DNA from: JBGPBY01 sp041481485
Lineage (GTDB): Bacteria; Acidobacteriota; Terriglobia; 20CM-2-55-15
Assembly: GCA_041481485.1 (NCBI GenBank)
Contig: JBGPBY010000250.1
Span: 1 to 10,324, forward strand
Reading direction: 5' to 3'
Length of the DNA: 10,324 nt
The notes beneath the pieces were generated by a model. That model did no database searches. It was not told the origin of the DNA and saw only the letters and a list, made by a program, of their open reading frames with translations. The position numbers were made by a program, and so were the translations under genes. Within the stretch, counting starts at the first letter, position 1. Each line of letters starts with the position of its first letter. Shown piece by piece: positions 6,170-10,324 of the stretch.

Positions 6170-7657
6170 TTACTCTTCGGGGACAGCCGCTTCGGCCTTT
6201 GCTTCAGGCTCTTCGACGGTCTCCGCATCTTTCTTTGCAATAGCTTCCGGCTTTGCAACAGCTTCCGGCCGTGCAGCTAGTTCGGAATTCACCGTTTCTT
6301 CGGAACCCTCAACGCGGGAATCCGAAGAGGATGAGTCATCTTTCGAAAACATATGCTCTGCCGCCAATCTTTCCATATCGTCCTGATATGACGGAAGCTG
6401 AGCATAGTATTCCGACAGCGCATCGCTGATTTTCTCAACGGTCTTCGATCCGATTCCGGAAATGTTCTCCAAATCTTCGGGGGCAAGATTCGATAACTGT
6501 TCCACTGTTTCGATTCCGCTGGCTTGAAGCTTCTGCAACAAAGATGCCGTCAGTCCCGGAATCGTATCCAGCGGCGTCGGAACCTGCTCCTGCATGCGAT
6601 CGATCTGACTCTCGATCTCCGCGCGTTTCTCTTCTTCGCTCTTGATATCGATCCGCCAGCCGATAAGTTTGGAGGCCAGACGGACATTCTGTCCCTTCTT
6701 GCCGATGGCCAAAGACAGCTGGCTGTCCTCCACCACCATCTCCATGATTTTATCAGTGTGATCGATAATCGACACACGGCTCACCTTGGCAGGACTGATG
6801 GCGTTTGTCGCAAACGCCACGGTGTCGTCATTCCACTGAATGATGTCGATTTTCTCGCCGCGAAGTTCCCGGATAATCGACTGAACGCGAGTGCCCTTCA
6901 TCCCGACGCAGGCACCCACCGGATCGACATCCTTTTCCCTTGAGGTGACGGCAATCTTGGTCCGTTCCCCCGCTTCGCGCGCAATGCTGCGAATCTGCAC
7001 GGTGCCGTCGTAAATTTCCGGGACTTCCGTCTGGAACAGATGCTGAACCAGACTCGGCTCCGTTCGCGAAACCATGACCTGAGGTCCTTTTGCAGTCTTG
7101 TCGACTTTGACAATCACCACACGGATCCGGTCGCCTACCGAGAAGTTCTCAAGTCTGGATTGATCGCGCTTTCCCAGTTTCCCTTCGGTTTTTCCGAGCT
7201 CGACAATGATGTCGCCGGTTTCAAAGCGTTTCACGACGCAATTCACGATCTCACCGACGTGCTTGTGATACTCGGAGAACACGCTTTCCCGTTCCGCTTC
7301 GCGCACCTTCTGGAAAATGACCTGCTTGGCCATTTGCGCCGCGATGCGGCCGAGTCCCACGGTTGGCTTCAGAAATTCAATATCTTCGTCCATCCTGGCG
7401 TCCGGTTTGGTAAGCCGCGCTTCATCAAGTGAAATTTCGCGCACCGGGTTGGTGACTTCTTCGACAACCTTGCGTATGGCCAGCACATCAATATCCCCTG
7501 TCTCCGGATTGATGCGGCCGCGCAACTCTTCGTTGGATTTGAAGTACTTTCGGGATGCGACGACGATCGCATCCTCGATCGCCTGGACCACGATCTGAGG
7601 ATCGATCCCTTTCTCACGGCTGATTTGGTCAATCGTCTGAAACAACAGATTCGACAT
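6170..7657 (-). CDS. nusA: Transcription termination/antitermination protein NusA
   Basis: NusA binds RNA polymerase near the RNA exit channel, promotes pausing and hairpin-dependent termination, and takes part in antitermination. The 495 residues comprise an N-terminal RNAP-binding domain (1-~125), an S1 domain (about 134-200, VGEIVNCVVKRFETGDIIVELG) and KH1 (about 240-290, PVGACVGMKGTRVQSIIREL, with GMKG as its GxxG). KH2 (about 300-345) has LAIGKKGQNVRLASKLIGWRIDI. One helix-hairpin-helix region lies at about 360-420 (IPGLTASLLQKL, ISGIGSKTVEKI). The tail (436-495) is acidic, rich in Ala, Glu, Pro and Lys. I prefer the ATG at 7657 over one at 7684. It has AAGGAG eight bases upstream and begins MSNLLFQTID, like other NusA proteins, whereas the longer form adds AGTEGVSG and overlaps rimP by 22 bases. 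The gene starts five bases after the rimP stop and ends 17 bases before infB. Confidence 0.97.
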   Translation of the reverse strand: MSNLLFQTIDQISREKGIDPQIVVQAIEDAIVVASRKYFKSNEELRGRINPETGDIDVLAIRKVVEEVTNPVREISLDEARLTKPDARMDEDIEFLKPTVGLGRIAAQMAKQVIFQKVREAERESVFSEYHKHVGEIVNCVVKRFETGDIIVELGKTEGKLGKRDQSRLENFSVGDRIRVVIVKVDKTAKGPQVMVSRTEPSLVQHLFQTEVPEIYDGTVQIRSIAREAGERTKIAVTSREKDVDPVGACVGMKGTRVQSIIRELRGEKIDIIQWNDDTVAFATNAISPAKVSRVSIIDHTDKIMEMVVEDSQLSLAIGKKGQNVRLASKLIGWRIDIKSEEEKRAEIESQIDRMQEQVPTPLDTIPGLTASLLQKLQASGIETVEQLSNLAPEDLENISGIGSKTVEKISDALSEYYAQLPSYQDDMERLAAEHMFSKDDSSSSDSRVEGSEETVNSELAARPEAVAKPEAIAKKDAETVEEPEAKAEAAVPEE

Positions 7658-7662
7658 CCCGC

Positions 7663-8142
7663 TTACTCCTTCGGTTCCGGCCATTTGAATTCGAGCCGGG
7701 CCTCCTGTATGACGTCCATTGGAATCTCCTGCAGGTTGCCCTGCGGACCTTCAAGGACGACACGTCCATCTCGCAGACCTTTAAGTCTTCCCTTGAAAAC
7801 TTTTTGATGTTGGAGCGGGATTCGAGTCTGAATCTTGGCCAGCCTGCCTTCAAAGCGAGTGTAGTCCGATTCCCTGACTAGCTTGCGATCCAGACCTGGT
7901 GAGGAAACTTCCAGGGTGTATCTGTATGGAATCACGTCCTCTACATCGAGAACCGTGCCCACTTGCTCGCTGACCAAACCGCAATCCTGATGGGATATCC
8001 CGTCCGGTTTATCGATAAATATTCGAATAACCGAACTGTTGCCGGCGCCCCTAAGCTCAAGGTCAACAAGTTCATAACCCTGACCTTCGACAGCCTCGGC
8101 AACGATCTGCCTGATTCGGTCCCGATCGATTCCCATACCCAT
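7663..8142 (-). CDS. rimP: Ribosome maturation factor RimP
   Basis: RimP binds the 30S precursor and helps S12 join during assembly. The 159-residue product has the family's N-terminal alpha/beta domain, with IRQIVAEAVEGQGYELVDLELRG (10-32), VIRIFIDKPDGISHQDC (38-54) and the diagnostic YTLEVSSPGLDRKL (75-88). A C-terminal SH3-like part contains FKGRLKGLRDGRVVLEG (116-132). It opens the conserved rimP-nusA-infB operon. The ATG at 8142 and another at 8136 are both possible starts. Neither has a Shine-Dalgarno sequence, because the bases immediately upstream are the T-rich end of an intrinsic terminator (8172-8149). The nusA ribosome site lies within its last codons. The E. coli-type upstream initiator tRNA gene (metY) is absent here. 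Confidence 0.95.
   Translation of the reverse strand: MGMGIDRDRIRQIVAEAVEGQGYELVDLELRGAGNSSVIRIFIDKPDGISHQDCGLVSEQVGTVLDVEDVIPYRYTLEVSSPGLDRKLVRESDYTRFEGRLAKIQTRIPLQHQKVFKGRLKGLRDGRVVLEGPQGNLQEIPMDVIQEARLEFKWPEPKE
7666..7671 (-). promoter_or_regulatory. Ribosome binding site that decides the nusA start
   Basis: AAGGAG on the minus strand inside the last codons of rimP, eight bases before the ATG at 7657. No comparable site precedes the alternative in-frame ATG at 7684, so this site fixes the nusA start at 7657. Confidence 0.85.
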
Positions 8143-8148
8143 AACAAC

Positions 8149-8172
8149 AAAAAAGTGGGCGAGACGCCCACT
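8149..8172 (-). terminator. Intrinsic terminator / putative leader attenuator before rimP
   Basis: AGTGGGCG (8172-8165) and CGCCCACT (8161-8154) form a perfect 8-bp stem with a TCT loop. They are followed by TTTTTT (8154-8149) and then GTTGTT up to the rimP ATG. The signal lies 40 bases after the methyltransferase stop and six bases before rimP. It can end transcription from the envelope cluster. It also lies downstream of a promoter-like sequence (8220-8192), so it would act as an attenuator in the rimP-nusA leader. The T tract is interrupted distally by G residues, a feature of NusA-stimulated terminators in B. subtilis. Confidence 0.85.
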
Positions 8173-8191
8173 CCGAAAAGTCCACGAGGAG

Positions 8192-8220
8192 AGTATAAGT
8201 GCCGATGTACACTAAATCAA
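8192..8220 (-). promoter_or_regulatory. Candidate sigma70-type promoter for the rimP-nusA-infB operon
   Basis: TTGATT (8220-8215; four of six bases match TTGACA), a spacer of exactly 17 bases, then TATACT (8197-8192; five of six match TATAAT). Transcription would start near 8185, giving a leader of about 43 bases that contains the hairpin at 8172-8154. The -35 box overlaps the last codons of the methyltransferase gene. This is a prediction by eye; no start site has been mapped. Confidence 0.6.
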
Positions 8221-8727
8221 CCGCCATTTGACGATGAAAACTGCCAGCGTGGCCGTGAAACCAAGAGCCGTGTTGTATTCCCGGTTGGCAAGGTATTGAC
8301 TGAAGGAAAAGGACCGTTCGAAGCGATGAAAGGCCGGTACAAATCGGGGAACTCTTGCGCAATATTCGCGGAATTCCTCTGGGAAAAGCCGCCGGAGATG
8401 ACCTTCCTCGCTTTGGATGACTTTGGGATAAATGAGAATGGAGGGCAACATCAGAGCGCAGGCGGCGATCCAGTTGGCGCTCATGACTGCAAATCCAATG
8501 GACATCAGAAAACTTCCGAAATATAGGGGGTTTCGAGTCCAGGCATAGGGTCCCGAAGTTGCCAGTCTGGAATCTTTGCGGATCACTCCCGCGGCCATTG
8601 CGCGCAGAGCCGCTCCGGAAAGCGCTATTGGAAGTCCCGCCAGAATGGTTGCACCATTTGGCGAAGCAACCCAAAGGACAATCGCGGCGATTACAAACCC
8701 CAGAGGCACCCGCAGTCGTTGAATCAC
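8212..8727 (-). CDS. Membrane protein of the isoprenylcysteine carboxyl methyltransferase / phospholipid methyltransferase superfamily
   Basis: A 171-residue integral membrane protein. Hydrophobic segments lie at about 5-22, 27-47, 70-100 (probably two passes) and 153-167. The family signature is present: GPYAWTRNPLYFG (59-71, the G-P-Y-x-x-x-R-[HN]-P-x-Y motif) and, after E107-E108, LFPEEFREYCARVPRF (114-129, corresponding to FG.EY..Y...VPRF). In this superfamily these residues build the S-adenosylmethionine site near the membrane surface. The substrate cannot be told. Bacteria have such proteins without prenylated CAAX targets, and a lipid or isoprenoid substrate is only a guess. The start is a GTG at 8727, ten bases after the glycosyltransferase stop, with a poor ribosome site. 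The stop overlaps the -35 box of the next operon. Asn replaces the more usual His in R-H-P. Confidence 0.85.
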   Translation of the reverse strand: MIQRLRVPLGFVIAAIVLWVASPNGATILAGLPIALSGAALRAMAAGVIRKDSRLATSGPYAWTRNPLYFGSFLMSIGFAVMSANWIAACALMLPSILIYPKVIQSEEGHLRRLFPEEFREYCARVPRFVPAFHRFERSFSFSQYLANREYNTALGFTATLAVFIVKWRLI

Positions 8728-8737
8728 GGATCCGTCG

Positions 8738-9787
8738 CTACGCCGTCAGAGTGTCCATTGCCAGGCGCTTTCGGCAGGCTTCATAGACCTGATCGACCGT
8801 GATATCGACAATGCATTCCCAGTGTTCCAGCGGGCATCTTTCGCGTTCATAACAGGGACGGCAGGATAGCCTCCTCTCGACGACAATGTCCTCGCGTCGA
8901 AACGGTCCATTGCGATCGCTACTTGTTGGTCCGAAAATCGAAACGATCGGCGTGCCTACTGCCGCTGCGAAGTGCATGGGCCCGGTATCGCCGCCGATAA
9001 ACAGCTTCGCACCCTCACACAACGCCACGAGTTCATCCAGATTCGTGGAAACCTGGTGAATTCCGCTCCCGCCAACTTTCAACAACGTCCGAACCAGACT
9101 TTCCTCGCCGGGCCCCCAGGTGACCGCGACCGGCAGCCCGTCGGCGACGAGCCGGCCCGCCAGTTCGCCATATCGTTCGGGGTGCCAGCATTTGGTTACC
9201 CAGTTTCCTCCGGGATTGATCACCACATAGTCGTGCAGACCCTTCAGCTTGGCTTCGACGGACTTACGTGCATTGGGGGAGGCATGCAGGGGAACCTCGG
9301 TGTACCAGTCGGGTTCGATTCCAATCGGACGCAGCAATTCCATCTGCTGATCGATGATGTGAACGCGTTTCGGTTTGACCACCTCGGTATAAAAGATCCG
9401 GCTGACGGATTCTCGCAAAAAGTCTCTCTCCCAGCCGATTCGAATTGGGGCGCCCGAGAGATAGGCGAAGAATGCCGACTTGAGCAAACCCTGAAAGTCG
9501 ATCGCACAATCGTATCCATCCGTTCGCAGCGCCCAGACAAACTCACCAATTTCCTTGGCGCTGCCGATTCCCGGACTGTTTCTCCACTGATAGGTATCGA
9601 TTGGAATGAGTTTGACGTTAAGCCCGCTCATTTCAACCGCAATTTTGTTTTTGCGTTCGATCAGCCAGTCGATTTCGGCGTTTGGGAATGCAGCCCGCAG
9701 TTGTGACACCGATGGCAGGCAATGGATGATGTCGCCAAGCGAGCCAAACTTTACAAGCAGGAAGCGATTAATCTGGTTTTTCGTCAC
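8738..9787 (-). CDS. Glycosyltransferase family 9, LPS heptosyltransferase-like
   Basis: Probably transfers a heptose (or related sugar) from an ADP-activated donor onto the LPS core at the inner face of the cytoplasmic membrane. The 349 residues fit the GT-B fold of family 9. The N-terminal FLLVKFGSLGDIIHCLPSVSQLRAAFPNAEIDWLIE (9-44) contains the acceptor-side aspartate D19, equivalent to the SMGD motif of E. coli WaaC. VINPGGNWVTKCWHPERYGEL (189-209) contains a lysine, K199, at the donor-phosphate position. FIGGDTGPMHFAAAVGTPIVSIFGPT (263-288) holds D267 of the donor site. A C-terminal Cys set (C309, C312, C318, C325, pattern CRPC.....C......C) occurs in many family members. The start is GTG at 9787 within GTGA, sharing bases with the rfaE2 TGA stop. 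Which core position it serves (WaaC- or WaaF-like) cannot be decided; the SLGD and DWLIE features lean to WaaC. Confidence 0.9.
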   Translation of the reverse strand: MTKNQINRFLLVKFGSLGDIIHCLPSVSQLRAAFPNAEIDWLIERKNKIAVEMSGLNVKLIPIDTYQWRNSPGIGSAKEIGEFVWALRTDGYDCAIDFQGLLKSAFFAYLSGAPIRIGWERDFLRESVSRIFYTEVVKPKRVHIIDQQMELLRPIGIEPDWYTEVPLHASPNARKSVEAKLKGLHDYVVINPGGNWVTKCWHPERYGELAGRLVADGLPVAVTWGPGEESLVRTLLKVGGSGIHQVSTNLDELVALCEGAKLFIGGDTGPMHFAAAVGTPIVSIFGPTSSDRNGPFRREDIVVERRLSCRPCYERERCPLEHWECIVDITVDQVYEACRKRLAMDTLTA

Positions 9788-10275
9788 GATTTCTTCTCTT
9801 CACGGAAGCCTGCGATTTTACGAATGACATCCCTTGTGGAGTGATCCTTCGGGTCTCCGGCAATTCGAACCTGTCCGCCATATGCCCTGACCTTTTCTCG
9901 CTCCGGCACCGTATCTTCACTGTAGTCCGAGCCTTTGGCGTGGACCGCAGGCCGCAGCGTATCGATTATCCCGGACACGTCGGGCTCGTCAAACACCAAT
10001 ACATGGTCCACACACCTCAGGGCGGAAACAAGATCGGCCCGTTCACCTTCATTCAGGATCGGGCGGCCCGGCCCCTTGAGCCCTCGAACCGAACGGTCGC
10101 TGTTGATCGCGACAACCAAAGCGTCCCCGAATCTTCGCGCGGCTTCCAGATATCGCACGTGCCCGACATGCAGAATATCGAAGCACCCGTTGGCAAGAAC
10201 GACTTTTTTGCCCACGAGGACCTTCGGCAGATCTTTCAATGAGCGAATTTTGGAAACTCGAACTTTTGAAACCAT
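9784..10275 (-). CDS. rfaE2: D-glycero-beta-D-manno-heptose 1-phosphate adenylyltransferase (RfaE domain II)
   Basis: Makes ADP-D-glycero-D-manno-heptose from heptose-1-phosphate and ATP, the step that activates heptose for LPS core synthesis. The 163-residue protein is a single cytidylyltransferase-like nucleotidyltransferase domain. It has VVLANGCFDILHVGHVRYLEAAR (25-47) with the catalytic HVGH (36-39), VVAINSDRSVRGLKGPGRPI (54-73) and AKGSDYSEDTVPE (113-125). The C-terminal STRDVIRKI (146-154) matches the ISTT-type motif. In E. coli this is only the C-terminal half of bifunctional HldE (about 477 residues). Here the kinase is a separate gene not in this window. I chose the ATG at 10275, which has AGGA five bases upstream, over an in-frame TTG at 10305 that would add ten residues. 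The stop overlaps the glycosyltransferase start, so the two are translationally coupled. Confidence 0.95.
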   Translation of the reverse strand: MVSKVRVSKIRSLKDLPKVLVGKKVVLANGCFDILHVGHVRYLEAARRFGDALVVAINSDRSVRGLKGPGRPILNEGERADLVSALRCVDHVLVFDEPDVSGIIDTLRPAVHAKGSDYSEDTVPEREKVRAYGGQVRIAGDPKDHSTRDVIRKIAGFREEKKS

Positions 10276-10280
10276 ACAAT

Positions 10281-10284
10281 TCCT
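10281..10284 (-). promoter_or_regulatory. Ribosome binding site that decides the rfaE2 start
   Basis: AGGA (within GCAGGA) on the minus strand, five bases before the ATG at 10275. The alternative TTG start at 10305 has only AT-rich repeat sequence upstream. Confidence 0.7.
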
Positions 10285-10299
10285 GCCCGGGGAAGAAAT

Positions 10300-10324
10300 G
10301 GTCAATGGTCAATTCTCAATTGTC
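10300..10324. repeat. Short tandem/AT-rich intergenic repeat at the window edge
   Basis: GGTCAAT occurs twice in direct tandem (10300-10306, 10307-10313), followed by TCTCAATTGTC to the window end. CAATTG is palindromic. The tract lies just upstream of the rfaE2 ribosome site and is cut by the edge, so its full extent and any promoter in it are unknown. Confidence 0.6.

Noticed and set aside
7658..7684. Longer nusA start at 7684
   Set aside because: The extra residues AGTEGVSG are not NusA-like and overlap rimP, while the ATG at 7657 has AAGGAG eight bases upstream.
8143..8220. Initiator tRNA gene upstream of rimP, as in E. coli metY-rimP
   Set aside because: Only about 70 bases separate rimP from the methyltransferase gene and no tRNA cloverleaf or CCA end is visible.
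10276..10305. TTG start extending rfaE2 by ten residues
   Set aside because: No ribosome site upstream and the added residues are not conserved in type; the ATG at 10275 has AGGA at good spacing.
10276..10324. Promoter for the envelope cluster within the window
   Set aside because: TTGACC occurs on the minus strand, but no acceptable -10 element lies 16-18 bases downstream; the promoter is probably beyond the edge or the genes are in a longer operon.

Overview
The window carries two gene clusters, both read entirely on the minus strand (right to left in these coordinates). It looks like an ordinary chromosomal region of a diderm bacterium with moderately high GC. Diderm is supported by two LPS-heptose genes at the right end. 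Phylum is an inference: a YlxP/DUF503 gene between infB and rbfA, a lone RfaE2-type heptose adenylyltransferase, and a dispersed palindromic repeat of a kind I associate with Acidobacteriota (and Verrucomicrobiota) together suggest Acidobacteriota. This rests on memory and no search was made.

Right part (10275 to 8212): an envelope cluster of three tightly packed genes. These are rfaE2 (D-glycero-beta-D-manno-heptose 1-phosphate adenylyltransferase), a family-9 glycosyltransferase resembling LPS heptosyltransferases (GTGA start/stop overlap), and a small membrane protein of the isoprenylcysteine/phospholipid methyltransferase superfamily. The first two make and use ADP-heptose for the LPS inner core. 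The role of the third is unknown.

Junction (8220 to 8143): a good sigma70-type promoter (TTGATT, 17 bp, TATACT) overlaps the end of the methyltransferase gene. It is followed within about 15-40 bases by a perfect 8-bp hairpin and an interrupted T tract, directly in front of rimP. This resembles a leader attenuator of the rimP-nusA operon, comparable to the NusA-autoregulated leader known in Bacillus subtilis. It may also end transcription from the envelope cluster.

Left part (8142 to 1): the classic transcription/translation operon rimP-nusA-infB-ylxP-rbfA-truB-rpsO-pnp, with pnp cut by the window edge. Most spacings are 1-18 bases or small overlaps. There are two exceptions. A 185-base gap between rbfA and truB holds three copies of a palindromic repeat, two of them forming a long inverted repeat. 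A 93-base gap between rpsO and pnp contains a strong intrinsic terminator ending about 20 bases before the pnp start. The products act together: NusA in elongation and termination, RimP and RbfA in 30S maturation, IF-2 in initiation, TruB in tRNA psi55 formation, S15 in 30S assembly, and PNPase in RNA turnover.

No RNA genes, CRISPR arrays, insertion sequences or phage genes were seen. Apart from the repeats and the two leader/terminator structures, the content is conserved housekeeping sequence. I do not see a wholly new multi-gene system here.
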